DNA of 64,000 bases from Aquimarina sp. U1-2 (GCF_017897595.1 NZ_JAGKIK010000009.1:62001-126000); one strand, 5' to 3'. Shown: positions 29,935 to 39,295, numbered from the stretch's first letter. Notes: generated by a model from the sequence alone, not told the origin. Program-made: numbers and translations.

Positions 29935-30459
29935 TTATTTTTCTAATTCATTACTCATTTTTTTCGCTCGACTTGAAACAGATTTTCTTTTATCGGCAAT
30001 CAATCGTTTCAAATGGGGTTTTATCCAATCATTTAATTCTGCATCTTTTTTAGCCCATCTCGTTAACGTATCCATTGTTTGGTTAAGAACAATCCAATCG
30101 TTGTGATTGGCGAGATTATTTTTCATAATTTTTTTCGCCTGTTCGATTTGTTTTACGGTCATATCTTTCTCGAGCATTCCAAATAATTGAGATAAAGTCC
30201 ATTGCGCTGATGCTTGGTCAATTTGGGCGATCTCGGTCAAAAATCGGTCGATGTAAGGTATTAAAATTTTCTTTTTTGCTTTACAAATTCGTTTCATTGC
30301 ATTTGAAGTCCGCAATCGAACAACTTCGTCATTGCAAAAATAGCAGTCGAAAAGTTCATAGAAGAGCTCATCTTCAGCCAGTACTTCATCCACAATTTCA
30401 GTAGTGTTTCCTAATGAGTTTAGATGTCCGCCTTTTAATCTTTCTTTAAAATTTTTCAT
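29935..30459 (-). CDS. HEAT-like helical repeat protein, cassette copy 1
   Basis: A 174-residue soluble all-helical protein (MKNFKERLKGGHLNSLGNT) with HEAT/armadillo-like helix pairs. There is no catalytic motif and the function is unknown. It is a close paralogue of the protein at 39494-40018: same length, essentially gapless, with long identical stretches such as RLRTSNAMKRICKAKK and NNLANHNDWIVLNQTMDTLT. The 3' flank keeps an eroded R''-like TGTGCTAA next to the stop, but a full attC is not recognisable. It is the leftmost cassette gene, so it marks the old end of the array. Confidence 0.75.
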   Translation of the reverse strand: MKNFKERLKGGHLNSLGNTTEIVDEVLAEDELFYELFDCYFCNDEVVRLRTSNAMKRICKAKKKILIPYIDRFLTEIAQIDQASAQWTLSQLFGMLEKDMTVKQIEQAKKIMKNNLANHNDWIVLNQTMDTLTRWAKKDAELNDWIKPHLKRLIADKRKSVSSRAKKMSNELEK

Positions 30460-30523
30460 TCAATAGCAACGTTACTTTTATATGGATTCAAACGGTATTA
30501 TGTACGGCTAATTTTACACGTAG

Positions 30524-31999
30524 TTATTTATTTCCGGTTTCGATCTCTATGATTTCACTACCATAGCCTCCTAAATATTCATTAAGTAAACCTTCATACA
30601 CTTTGTAGCCATCGTCAATATTGGTAAAAATCAATATGCCTTGTTTGGTTTTCGGAAAAATGAAAGCTATTGTTTGAACACCATTATCAGCACCGCTATG
30701 TGAAAGAGCAAAGTTCCCGTCTTTAAAGTCATATTTTTCAAAACCAAGCCCGAAGTGTTTTCCTCTTTGGGATGCTATCTGATTGGTTTGCATTTCGTTA
30801 AATATTTTTTCTGACAAACCATTTCCATTGAGCACTGCAGATAAAAAAGTGCCATAATCTTTAATTGTGGTAAGCAAATCGTCTGCTCCATTTGCGGTTT
30901 TTCTTTTATATGTTTCGTAAGCTTTACCGTTTTTGTTAAAACCTTTCGCTACTCGTGCATCATCAATATTTTCATCCCAAATATATTGAGTGTCATTCAT
31001 TTTTAGAGGAACAAAAATTAACTCTTCTGCTAATTGGTTTAAGGATGTGTTGAATTTTATTTCTAAAACCTTTCTCAAATATTCAAAGCCTTCTCCAGAA
31101 TATTGATAATTGGTGCCTGGTGTAAATTGAAATTTCAGTTGCTTATTCCGCCAGTTTGGAAATCCAGTTTGATGACTTAAAATATGTCTAACCGTTAGTA
31201 GTTTGTGTCTCTCATCATTTTTTAAATCCGGGTCAACCCAATAGTTGTATACTGGCTCGTCTACATCTAATTTATTTTCACTCGCTAATTTTAAAGCCAA
31301 ATAGGCAGTAACTGGCTTTGTGAGTGATGCAACATTAAATATAGTATTATAAGGTGCTTTTTTTTCATTGTTTAGATTTCCAAAAACTTTTATTTCTTCT
31401 AACTGCCCATCATTGATTATTCCAAGTCCCAATACAGGAACATGCTTTTCAATCAACCATTTTCTTAGCGCTGATGGGTCATATAAGTTTATAATTGGTT
31501 CTTCCTTTTGGCTTTTATGATTGAAACTCAAACTTCGTTTTAATTTCCAATCCTTATTTTCTAAAACCCATACATGAGTAAAGTCTGCTGAACTTGCAAA
31601 TTGCTCTTGCTGTCCATTAAGAGTTTCGTAAAAATTATGCAATCCTACTTGAATTGCACCATACAAAATTTTATTATTATAAAGAGGATAAATCTTTGTT
31701 GATGTATTTATTAATTCTCTTCTCGATTGGTACTGCTCAGGTGATTTGCATAATCCATTTTTGAGAGCATTTAAAAATTCAGCTTTGTTCTGTTTACCAC
31801 CTTTGTCGTGAAAAAACTCAAAGTCTTTGACTAAATGGTTTTCAAATTGACTAATGTCGCAGTTATTGAAGCCTATATTGAATAATAGACTATCTTTTTG
31901 AATAATGTTTTTGAATAATTCTGTATTTTTTGAGACTTGAGCTTTGGAAGTGAAAAATACAAAGGAAAATAAGAGCGGTAGATTAAGTTTTCTTTTCAT
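30524..31999 (-). CDS. Serine hydrolase of the beta-lactamase/PBP4 class with N-terminal NTF2-like domain
   Basis: 491 residues with a signal peptide (1-20). An N-terminal DUF4440/NTF2-like region (about 22-155) is followed by a class C beta-lactamase-like domain with the nucleophile motif SLTKPV (FNVASLTKPVTAYLAL), the YQYSGEGFEYL motif (Tyr of YxN replaced by Y-S-G) and a C-terminal HSGADNG (HxG). Such proteins are usually peptidases or esterases rather than resistance enzymes. The flanking intergenic bases contain only short, degenerate attC-like palindromes. Confidence 0.85.
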   Translation of the reverse strand: MKRKLNLPLLFSFVFFTSKAQVSKNTELFKNIIQKDSLLFNIGFNNCDISQFENHLVKDFEFFHDKGGKQNKAEFLNALKNGLCKSPEQYQSRRELINTSTKIYPLYNNKILYGAIQVGLHNFYETLNGQQEQFASSADFTHVWVLENKDWKLKRSLSFNHKSQKEEPIINLYDPSALRKWLIEKHVPVLGLGIINDGQLEEIKVFGNLNNEKKAPYNTIFNVASLTKPVTAYLALKLASENKLDVDEPVYNYWVDPDLKNDERHKLLTVRHILSHQTGFPNWRNKQLKFQFTPGTNYQYSGEGFEYLRKVLEIKFNTSLNQLAEELIFVPLKMNDTQYIWDENIDDARVAKGFNKNGKAYETYKRKTANGADDLLTTIKDYGTFLSAVLNGNGLSEKIFNEMQTNQIASQRGKHFGLGFEKYDFKDGNFALSHSGADNGVQTIAFIFPKTKQGILIFTNIDDGYKVYEGLLNEYLGGYGSEIIEIETGNK

Positions 32000-32138
32000 T
32001 AAATAAAATTCTGTTTATCATTTGACACTTAATTTCTCTTTTTGTTACGGTTTTGAGTCATAATTATATTAGCGCTCACGTTTGTGGTATCAAAGCGAGG
32101 TTGCGAGTTTGTATTCTATGCACTGTGTTAATTATCGT

Positions 32139-32856
32139 TTAATGAGCTTTAGGGGGTTCGAAGTCGTCATAAATTCTAGCTCCTGTTAATTTTGAGTCCA
32201 TCCAATGGTATACTGCTATACCTGCCTGAGGACTGAAATCGTACGTTCCAAGTTTTACAATATTGTATTCTATTGCCGTTGAATTACGGTAAGTAGTCTC
32301 TGTGAAATGTTCTAAAGGGACACTACCAGCCCTTCTAGTAGAATTTTTTTGAGAACTGCATAATCCTCTAGTATTTGCTTTATAGTTAGTTCTTTTTGAC
32401 AAAAAACTATTGTAGGTAAAAGAAAGATCAATACACATATTCAATAAGTGATGAACAGTTACCTGAGTCCGTCCAAGATTGATTGAAATTTGGCAGGTAC
32501 TCCTTAATTGGTTTATGTAGATCAATAGTACCTTTTTCAACTTCTTTTAGAATGAGTACTGCCGTAATCTGCTTACTGTTAGACCCTATTCTGAATTTGT
32601 CATTCAATGAAATTGGTACTTTATTGTCAAAATCCGGATAGCCATACTCTTTTTTATATACTATTTCAGCGTCTTTGGTTATTAGGATAACGCCGTTGAA
32701 AAAGTGAGGTTCTTTAATCTGTATTAAACTGTCAATTCTTTCTGAATGGTTGTCAGTCAACTCTATATTTTGAATTTTTTTATCTGGCTTATTGTTCTTA
32801 CAGCCTATAGTAGAAATGCAGATTAAGCCCAATGAAATTCTAAAAATATATTTCAT
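32139..32856 (-). pseudogene. Broken beta-lactamase-fold serine hydrolase
   Basis: The 5' part (32428-32856) encodes a lipoprotein signal (ISTIGC), then VILITKDAEIVYKKEYGYPD, FRIGSNSKQITAVLILKEVE (SxxK motif) and KEYLPNFNQSWTDSG. The frame then shifts: the expected continuation QVTVHHLLN is found only in the overlapping frame of the 32139-32540 reading. After a short distance this no longer resembles the family and ends in unrelated text (DFSPQAGIAVYHWMDSKLTG). I read this as a frameshifted and internally deleted cassette gene, consistent with decay at the distal end of the array. Confidence 0.7.
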
Positions 32857-32881
32857 TTGATAGTGCTTGTTTTAATTACCG

Positions 32882-33076
32882 AACGGTCTCGGCTAAGATT
32901 AGTACGGGAATTAATAAGCGATTAATTTTAGTTTAAACACTTAGCCAAAACTTTTTATTTTATTTGAATTTTTCATTTTTAAGCCAAATCAAAAGATTTG
33001 GCGGACTCTATGAAAATACACTAACTTTTGGATTAAACACTAAGTCCCGTATCAATTATAGCCCTTGTTACAGCTC
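32882..33076 (-). other. attC-like site A1
   Basis: On the plus strand it runs from AACGGTCTCGGCTAAG to CCCTTGTTACAGCTC, with complementary inner arms (GTACGGG / CCCGTA and AAGCCAAATC / GATTTGGCGG). R'' next to the channel gene is GAGCTGTAAC (minus). The first bases of that cassette, beyond element R1, are TTACAGCAC, complementary except for one base. Same sequence family as A26. Confidence 0.75.
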
Positions 33077-33862
33077 GTAATTTTTGATTTCTTTTCCACA
33101 ATTTGGACATTTACACAACTTACTATTTTTTTTAGTCTTTTGTTCCTGTATTTTCTCTATAAAAGCAGAACTAATAATTCCAGTAGGTAAAGCAATAAAT
33201 CCAATACCAATTAAAGCAATTATTGCACTTAAAACTTTTCCTATTGCTGTGATTGGGTAAACATCTCCATATCCTACTGTTGTTAAAGTTGCTACCGCCC
33301 ACCAAAATGAATGCCCAATACTTGCAAAATTTTCGGGTTGTACATCACTTTCTATATAATACATTAAAGTAGATGATAGCACAAGAAGAATAAAAGCAAC
33401 AAAAACCGTAATTGCTAATTCAGATTTTGTCTCTTTCAATACACTGTTGATAGTTTTTAATGATTTTGAATATCTACCTAGTTTAAAAATTCGTAAAAGT
33501 CTGAATAACCTTAAGATTCTAACAATTCTCAAATCAAAAGGAAAAAGAAAAGGTAAGTAGAAAGGTACTATAGCAATCAAATCTATTAATCCAAAAGTTG
33601 AATAACCAAATTGTAATCTTTTTTTCAAAGAATTTCCTCGATAAGTTACGTTAAGGTCAGAAGTCCATAATCTAAGTAAATATTCAATTGTAAAAATAAC
33701 CACTGAAATAATCTCGAATATTTCTAAAAAGTCACCAAATTCATTTCTGATACTTTTGTAAGATTCAAGTATTAATAAAATAACATTCAAAATTATAAGT
33801 CCATAAATGAACTTTATAAGAAACTGATTATTATTAATTAAGTTATAAGTTTTCTTTTTCAC
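33068..33862 (-). CDS. Voltage-gated potassium-channel-like ion transporter with C-terminal zinc ribbon
   Basis: 264 residues from GTG 33862. The frame is open back into repeat R1 (ATG-like start in the repeat at 34021), but that part only translates the repeat, so I take the GTG. Six hydrophobic segments; S4 has regularly spaced Arg (LRIVRILRLFRLLRIFKLGR). The selectivity filter TLTTVGYGDVYP lies near residue 194. The tail carries a CxC...C motif (LCKCPNCGKEIK), a small zinc ribbon or knuckle. It is a K+ channel of the Kch/KvAP type in the inner membrane. The stop codon lies inside the attC R'' bases. Confidence 0.88.
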   Translation of the reverse strand: MKKKTYNLINNNQFLIKFIYGLIILNVILLILESYKSIRNEFGDFLEIFEIISVVIFTIEYLLRLWTSDLNVTYRGNSLKKRLQFGYSTFGLIDLIAIVPFYLPFLFPFDLRIVRILRLFRLLRIFKLGRYSKSLKTINSVLKETKSELAITVFVAFILLVLSSTLMYYIESDVQPENFASIGHSFWWAVATLTTVGYGDVYPITAIGKVLSAIIALIGIGFIALPTGIISSAFIEKIQEQKTKKNSKLCKCPNCGKEIKNYEL

Positions 33863-33881
33863 AGTTTTTCTTATGTGCTGT

Positions 33882-34061
33882 AATGTGCGGGCGGTTATGG
33901 CGTGTTCTTTTGTGTAAAATAGTAATTTTGCTTCAAAAGTATGCGTTATAGCAGCCAGTTCTTGTCCGTTCTCCGCTCCCGGCGGTGACGGGCAAGGACT
34001 GGCGCGCAGCCGCCCGCACATTCGAGTCCATACGGAGCGTAGCGGAGTATGGATTCGAACG
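33882..34061 (-). repeat. ORF-less mini-cassette element R1 (180 bp)
   Basis: Runs on plus from AATGTGCGGGCGG to GGATTCGAACG; on the minus strand it sits between attC A2 and the channel gene. Fold: stem GTGCGGGCGG/CCGCCCGCAC enclosing two hairpin arms, then a hairpin TTCGAGTCCATAC/GTATGGAtTCGAA (one wobble in this copy). Variant with GGTTATGGCG and GCGTTATAGCAGCC. Confidence 0.9.
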
Positions 34062-34188
34062 GTAACGTATAAGTGTAGTACGGGATTAGAAGGCTAACAC
34101 TTTCAACTTTGCCGATATGTTTCTTGGGCTTCACCTACTTTGGTTTCATCACTTTCGCCCGTATTACAATTATACAGTGTTTTATGCC
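34062..34188 (-). other. attC-like site A2
   Basis: Plus-strand arms GTAACGTATAAGTGTAGTAC and GTATTACAATTATACAGTGT are complementary. R'' (minus) after the transglutaminase-like gene is GGCATAAAAC; the cassette's first bases are GTTGTATGCC (complement GGCATACAAC, 9 of 10 match). Confidence 0.8.
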
Positions 34189-34197
34189 GTATTTATT

Positions 34198-35304
34198 TTA
34201 ATTAGGTTTTGCATAAAAGTCATTTAGAGAGTTAGTATAAATGCAATAATCGACATCCATATTCCAAAAGTCAATGTGAGTCAAATTTTCTGCCCCTAAT
34301 GGAACAAGCATTATTGAGCGTTTGCCATCTATTTTGAACCTTTCTTTTTCTCCATACCTATTATCTAAGCTTGTGTCAAAATAATACAAGTAATCATAAA
34401 CAAATTTCACATAGTTGGCTTTAGTAGTTTTCTGATTAGACAAGCTTTGAAGTTCAAATTTCTCATATTGATTACTAATTGCATCTTGAAACTCTACTGC
34501 ATTTAATGGTGTATCATTTAATACCGGCATTACATTGAACTGACCGTCTATAAATACCCACTTTTGTAAATCATCTAAATAAACTTCTGTTGCTACGTGC
34601 CCTGGCGAACCTGTTCTATGCTCTGCATCTTTGGTTTTTAAATAAATTGTTCTTGCATTGTAACCCAAGATGTTAAGTTGGTATCTCAATACAATAGCAT
34701 AGGCAAAGCACGGAAACTGCTGTCCTTCTTTCGCTTCATTCAGTATGGTTATAGCATCATTTTTTGATGGTGAGTTACTTCCATTATGTTGCCAGCGGCT
34801 ATTTGTCCAATTTAAAGTTGCAAGGACGATGTCTTTATCACTCATTCCACTAGTTATAAACTCTAGAGGATATTCACTTTTTAATTCTTCTAAATATTCA
34901 CTTTCCGTCGTCTGATATTTAAAATTAAAACCAGAATCCTTTGATTCACTAAATTCTAATTGGTCTGGTCGAAATTTAATAGCTTGAATTACTGTATGTG
35001 CATATGTAGTGTCATTCATTCGAATATAAAAATCTTTTGACGTGTTAGGCTTTAGCATAAACTGTATATTATCAACATCAGTTTTAAACTCAAATGGTAC
35101 TTTTGAGTTATGGCAAGTTACTTTCAGTGTGTCGTGTTCAACTTCTGGCGCGATTCTCCATTGTCCACGGTACCAATCACTTCCAATTCTATATTCAGTC
35201 CAATCAGACTTTGCATCAATTACAGGACTATTCTTATGCATCAACTTCGTAGATGTTGAACAGGCAACAAAAAATAATGATATAAGCACAAATCTAAATT
35301 TCAT
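34198..35304 (-). CDS. Transglutaminase-like lipoprotein
   Basis: 368 residues. Lipoprotein signal with Cys near residue 15 (ISLFFVACS). An N-terminal beta-rich region precedes a transglutaminase-like domain with a plausible Cys-His-Asp set: EGQQFPCFAYA (Cys near 197), SPGHVATEVYL (His near 236) and QKWVFIDGQFN (Asp near 252). Family members can be peptidases or inactive scaffolds; the substrate is unknown. It is a single-gene cassette whose 5' boundary lies directly at attC A3, with no R element in between. Confidence 0.72.
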   Translation of the reverse strand: MKFRFVLISLFFVACSTSTKLMHKNSPVIDAKSDWTEYRIGSDWYRGQWRIAPEVEHDTLKVTCHNSKVPFEFKTDVDNIQFMLKPNTSKDFYIRMNDTTYAHTVIQAIKFRPDQLEFSESKDSGFNFKYQTTESEYLEELKSEYPLEFITSGMSDKDIVLATLNWTNSRWQHNGSNSPSKNDAITILNEAKEGQQFPCFAYAIVLRYQLNILGYNARTIYLKTKDAEHRTGSPGHVATEVYLDDLQKWVFIDGQFNVMPVLNDTPLNAVEFQDAISNQYEKFELQSLSNQKTTKANYVKFVYDYLYYFDTSLDNRYGEKERFKIDGKRSIMLVPLGAENLTHIDFWNMDVDYCIYTNSLNDFYAKPN

Positions 35305-35322
35305 TTTGAGAATCTTTTATAT

Positions 35323-35476
35323 GGCATACAACGCCAAACATACCTAAACCAATTGATTTATCTGCGCATTTTTGTTTCTTATTAAACTTGTAAAAATTTA
35401 GCGCCATTCCAAAAAGGAAATAGCCTTTAGATTTAGCAGTAAATTGCTCTGATTTTATATATGATGTTGTGGTTGC
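35323..35476 (-). other. attC-like site A3 (no mini-cassette)
   Basis: From GGCATACAACGCC to ATGTTGTGGTTGC on plus, with arms around CCAAACATACCTAAACC and the ATATATGATGTT end (same family as A12, A19, A20 and A25). The next gene starts straight after the R' GTTGTATGCC (minus), showing what a junction without the R element looks like. Confidence 0.8.
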
Positions 35477-35480
35477 GTTT

Positions 35481-36089
35481 TTAGTATTCATAACTCGTTT
35501 TTGTTGCAGGAAGAGGAAGAATTGGTGGTACGACTTCCCAAAATGCTATTTTTAATTTTAGATTGGTTTTCAAATTATCGAAATCACGAGTAATCTTTTC
35601 CAAGAAATTTTCTATTCCATCTAAATTTTCAGTCCTTTCTGACTCAATTATTATTAAATAGCACTCTAGATTTCTAATCGACTTAGAAGTCATATGGTAT
35701 GAGAATTCATTTTGTAATAATTTACCTAAAGAATCTAGATTAATTTTCTTTGAATAATAACCTTCGTGATAAGCTTTTCCATCTGTAAAGGTCACATAGT
35801 GTTTTTGTTCTGGATCGAAAAAACCAGGATCACAACGTTCTAAAGGGTAAATATTCCGGGTGACCTTATTTTTGTTAATTGTGATTTTAGGTAAGCTATC
35901 GTTACAGGTTATTTCACGTATTCGATCACGAAACTCTCCATAAGTTCGGAAATCCGCTATTTGTAATGAAACTTTTAAATTATCTTTATCCTTTTCTGAA
36001 TAACCATATTCTTTAAATTCCTTGTCTTGATTTATACAACTCACTAAACACAATATAAAAATCAAAAAATTGACAAAGTTAAATTTCAT
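35481..36089 (-). CDS. Hypothetical lipoprotein
   Basis: 202 residues with a lipoprotein signal (FILCLVSCINQ). The mature part is soluble and charged, with two Cys (ITCNDS, ERCDPGF). I recognise no domain. The ending LPLPATKTSYEY lies just before attC A3. Single-gene cassette: R' GTTGTGGAG (minus) at its start and R'' ending CCACAAC at its end are complementary. Confidence 0.6.
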   Translation of the reverse strand: MKFNFVNFLIFILCLVSCINQDKEFKEYGYSEKDKDNLKVSLQIADFRTYGEFRDRIREITCNDSLPKITINKNKVTRNIYPLERCDPGFFDPEQKHYVTFTDGKAYHEGYYSKKINLDSLGKLLQNEFSYHMTSKSIRNLECYLIIIESERTENLDGIENFLEKITRDFDNLKTNLKLKIAFWEVVPPILPLPATKTSYEY

Positions 36090-36112
36090 TTAAAAGAATT
36101 TATTTATATACT

Positions 36113-36238
36113 CCACAACGGTTTTGTATAAGCGCAGTAGCGGTTTTTACGCACTAACTTTTAGGTTTAGAATTGACCTTGAATTTTTACGTTTTGTTTC
36201 GTTTCATAACTTCCACCGCTATTGCGTTTATACCGTGT
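36113..36238 (-). other. attC-like site A4, interrupted in its core by a group II intron
   Basis: Plus: CCACAACGGTTTTGTATAAG, then GCAGTAGCGG, pairing with CCGCTATTGC and GTTTATACCGTGT. The core is cut after GTGT at 36238. The missing part TAGCAAAAG resumes at 38132. Rejoining gives ACCGTGTTAGCAAAAG, whose complement of the HEPN cassette's first bases (TTAGCAAAA, beyond R2) is perfect. Confidence 0.85.
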
Positions 36239-38131
36239 GTGCCTTGAATGGTAAATATAGTCAATAATTTGACTAAAGTTCTTTTTTTTAGGGGATTAGC
36301 TGGAGGGTTGGAGTCCCTTATGGGTTGGGGTAACGCCCATAACCATTAATAAGCTGCAAGGGTGGTGATTGCGAGATCACGTCTGAAGTAAGCGGGACTA
36401 CAAAAGCCGGTACTGACGAACAGGAACCATATACGGAGGCTCATTAAGTTTGGGTAAGCAAGCACATCATTGTAACGCCCACAAGACAAGGCTAATGAGT
36501 AGATATGGCAGACATTGGTTGGAAGCTATCTACCTTACCGAGGGAGGTCTCTGTAGCTACGTGTTGGCATAACAGAGAAGTCAGCAGAAGCCATAGTACT
36601 TATGGGAAACGAGCCACGCCTACAGCGTGGAGTTCTCACAGATAAGGAAGGGCTAAACGTATTATTAAGTCTGGATTCGTATAAGAATGTAAGTCTTGCG
36701 CTTGCGTAGCTTATACCTAAAAGGACAGGAACATTTATTATTATTAAAATGATAGCAAAAGTACTCACTCCAAGAAACCTGACCCTTGCACGGACAAAAG
36801 TCATTGCCAACAAGGGCAGTGCAGGTATAGACGGTATGACTACAGGGGAACTCACGGCGTATACACACGCACACCGTTCAGCATTAGCAAACCAGGTTAT
36901 ATCACGGAGTTACCGTGCCAGTGCTATCAAAGGGGTAACGATCCCTAAGGGTAATGGGAAGACCAGGTTACTTGGTATTCCCACAGTAGTGGATAGGTGG
37001 TTACAATAAGCGGTGAGCCAGCAACTGTCCATCTACTTCGAGTTGGATTTCGAAACAGAGAGTTATGGTTTTCGCCCAAAGAAGAACCTACAGCAGGCAG
37101 TATTGAAAAGTCAGGGTTACATCAATGATGGATATCAGGACATAGTAGATATTGACCTACAAGGCTTCTTTGATGAAGTACCTCACTACAAGCTGCTACA
37201 ACTTATTTACTACAAAGTAAAATGTCCTACTACTTTATGGTTGATTCGAAAATGGCTGCGTGCCCCCATTTTAATAAATGGAAAGCTACGTAAACGCAGA
37301 AAAGGCATCCCGCAAGGTAGCCCATTAAGTCCACTACTATCTAACATATTGTTGGATCAGCTAGATAAATACTTAAAGTACAAGGGCTACAGATTTATGC
37401 GCTATGCCGATGATTTTAGCATCTATGCACCAACAAAATCAAAAGCCCGCGCCATAGGCAATCAGGTGTACCTTTTTCTAAGGGACAAACTAGGGCTACC
37501 TATCAATCGTGCAAAGAGTGGCATACGTAGACCCAGTACCTTTAAGGTGTTGGGCTATGGATTTGTGCCTGTCTACAAGAAAGGTACAGAAGGGAAATAC
37601 CAATTAGTAGTAAGTAACAAGTCCTGGGCTAACTTAAAGCGTAAACTCAAGTATGCCACCAAGAAAACCTTGCCGTTGAGTATCACAGAACGGATGAGCA
37701 GGTTAAAGCCCATCTATACCGGTTGGCTCAACAATTTCCGTTTAGGGAAGATACAGGGTAAACTTAAAAAGCTAGATGAGTGGCTGCGAAACCGATTACG
37801 GTACTGCATATGGCATGATTGGAAGAAACTTGAGCGCAAACGCAAGAACCTCATAAGATTAGGCGTTAAACAGGGACAGGCTTATGCTTGGAGCCGCACC
37901 AGAATGGGAGGATGGGCTGTTGCCCAAAGCCCTATACTGCGTACGACTATTACTGAAAAACGTCTAAGAAAACGAGGTTACAAAAGTATGCTAGATTACT
38001 ATCTAAAAGTGAAGTTCTAATAATACGAACCGCCCAGTACAGCCTGTCCCGAACTTGATGCGGGAAGACCCGTACGCTGGGTGGTGTGAGAGGCGCACTC
38101 CGTCAATTATTGGCGGAGCCGTCTACTCGAT
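36239..38131 (+). mobile_element. Group II intron inserted in an attC core
   Basis: About 1.89 kb. Its 5' end is GTGCCTTGAATGG, followed by ~500 nt of structured RNA (domain I-IV leader), a reverse transcriptase frame, a domain V-like stem (GAACCGCCCAGTAC near 38027-38040 with CGTACGCTGGGTGGT at 38071) followed by GTGAGAGG, and a domain VI-like stem ACTCCGTCAA...TTGGCGGAG ending CTACTCGAT. Excision restores a perfect attC core. It lies on the strand opposite to the cassette genes, as known for attC-targeting (IIC-attC) introns; whether the RNA is truly class C is not decided. A ~28-nt insertion with palindrome TCCCG...CGGGA fills the domain V tip. Confidence 0.85.
36749..38020 (+). pseudogene. 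Group II intron reverse transcriptase/maturase with in-frame stop
   Basis: Two collinear frames in the same phase (36749-37009 and 37013-38020) are separated only by TAA 37007-37009. The text DRWLQ-stop-AVSQQLSIYF expects Gln there, so it is a point nonsense change, not a frameshift. Without it the protein would be 423 residues: RT0-RT2 (GSAGIDGMTT, IPKGNGKTRLLGIPTV), RT5 YADD at 37403-37414, PQGSPLSPLLSN, RT7 LGY, and the maturase (GIIM) region with MSRLKPIYTGWLNNFR. There is no HNH endonuclease tail. Unless the stop is suppressed or the start at 37016 region suffices, the intron is probably immobile. Confidence 0.88.
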
Positions 38132-38140
38132 TAGCAAAAG

Positions 38141-38884
38141 TTATTTATATTCAATCGTTTCTTTAAATTCAATAGATTTACAATCGTTAGTAATCATCTT
38201 TTGTAAACAAGAAATTATTAAAGTAGCTCCAAAATCACTTAACTCTATAAGTTTAGAATAATAATCATCTATCGATTTTTCTCTCAAAAACTTATCAGAA
38301 CCGTATTTTAATATCTCCATATCGCCGTGAACAAATTTACTTCTATAATCATAAAACTCATTAATTTTTTTGTTTACGACTTTGTTTTGTTCTGTTGCTC
38401 CCAAGTGAAGAAAAATCCGCCTCTTTAAGGTTCTTATAATTGAATCATTTGATTTGATTCCAAAAAATGATTCGAGACCTTGAATAATCCAAACCACTAA
38501 TGAAGGGTTGTAACCAGCGTGGGTATCATTGCAAAAATATAATAATGAAAATAATGTCCGCTCTAAATCATTTTCTGCTTTTATTTTTAATCCGACATTT
38601 AGTGAATTATACCAATTTACCACATCTTTTAATGGTAGAACTTGAATTTGTGGCCAACCTCCAAATTTTGAAGAAACATTGAAAGAACTATGTAAATATC
38701 CTGAAAAAAGATTTATATCATCATTAAAATTTCTATGAAAAATAACCGATGATTTTATTGATAATGAGCCTGGTAAAGATAGATTAAGACAAAGAAACAA
38801 AACATCTAAATAGCTTGTAATTAAAAAGTTTTCAAAATTTTCTCGATTAGGAATTTCCACGGAATTGTCATAGGAAATATTCAT
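38141..38884 (-). CDS. Apea-like HEPN domain protein (start uncertain)
   Basis: 247 residues from the ATG at 38884. The C-terminal part has the HEPN signature FYDYRSKFVHGD (R-x4-H) near residue 195, typical of Apea-like HEPN proteins, some of which are RNases in defence or toxin systems. The frame remains open upstream to the edge of R2 (~39111) and encodes protein-like text (FQINIQGPEFEYSDNEINLI), so the true protein may be ~75 residues longer, starting at a non-ATG codon or having lost its start. Cassette gene flanked by A4 (3') and R2 (5'). Confidence 0.6.
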   Translation of the reverse strand: MNISYDNSVEIPNRENFENFLITSYLDVLFLCLNLSLPGSLSIKSSVIFHRNFNDDINLFSGYLHSSFNVSSKFGGWPQIQVLPLKDVVNWYNSLNVGLKIKAENDLERTLFSLLYFCNDTHAGYNPSLVVWIIQGLESFFGIKSNDSIIRTLKRRIFLHLGATEQNKVVNKKINEFYDYRSKFVHGDMEILKYGSDKFLREKSIDDYYSKLIELSDFGATLIISCLQKMITNDCKSIEFKETIEYK

Positions 38885-39111
38885 AACGATATCTCCACCC
38901 CAAAAGTCATTGTGTTTTTTAGCCTTTATGAAAATATCACTAAAATCAGAATGAATAGTAATTTTCGCTTTGTGATAAGTGAAAGTATATTCTTTAAAAA
39001 CTTTACTTGCCTCTTCCCAGTGTTTAATCAGATTAATTTCATTATCAGAGTATTCAAATTCTGGGCCTTGTATGTTTATCTGAAAATTTTTGATATTATC
39101 TAATTTTTGCT

Positions 39112-39295
39112 AATGTGCGGGCGGGCTATGGCGTGTTCTTTTGTGCAAAATAGTGATTTTGCTCAAAAGTATGCGCTATAGCAGCCAGTTCTTGTCCGTT
39201 CTCTCGCTTTTCGCGGGGAGCGGACTTGGAGTGGCAGGCGTAGCCGCCCGCACGTTCGAGTCCATACGGAGCGTAGCGGAGTATGGACTCGAACG
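39112..39295 (-). repeat. ORF-less mini-cassette element R2 (184 bp variant)
   Basis: Same plan as R1, but arm A has the tip CTCGCTTTTCGCGGGG instead of CTCCGCTCCCGGCGG. The inner boundary reads GCACGTTCGAG, with a canonical GTT instead of ATT. Confidence 0.9.

Noticed and set aside
30524..31999. Antibiotic-resistance beta-lactamase
   Set aside because: SxxK and HxG motifs are those of class C-like serine hydrolases, but the N-terminal NTF2-like domain and Y-S-G motif point to a peptidase/esterase-type protein; no resistance claim is supported.
33863..34021. N-terminal extensions of cassette proteins reading into the element (e.g. MCGRLRASPCPSPPG..., also at 57369-57536, 61774-61836, 62792-62836)
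   Set aside because: The extension is identical across unrelated proteins because it is translated repeat; internal starts give signal peptides or sensible N-termini.
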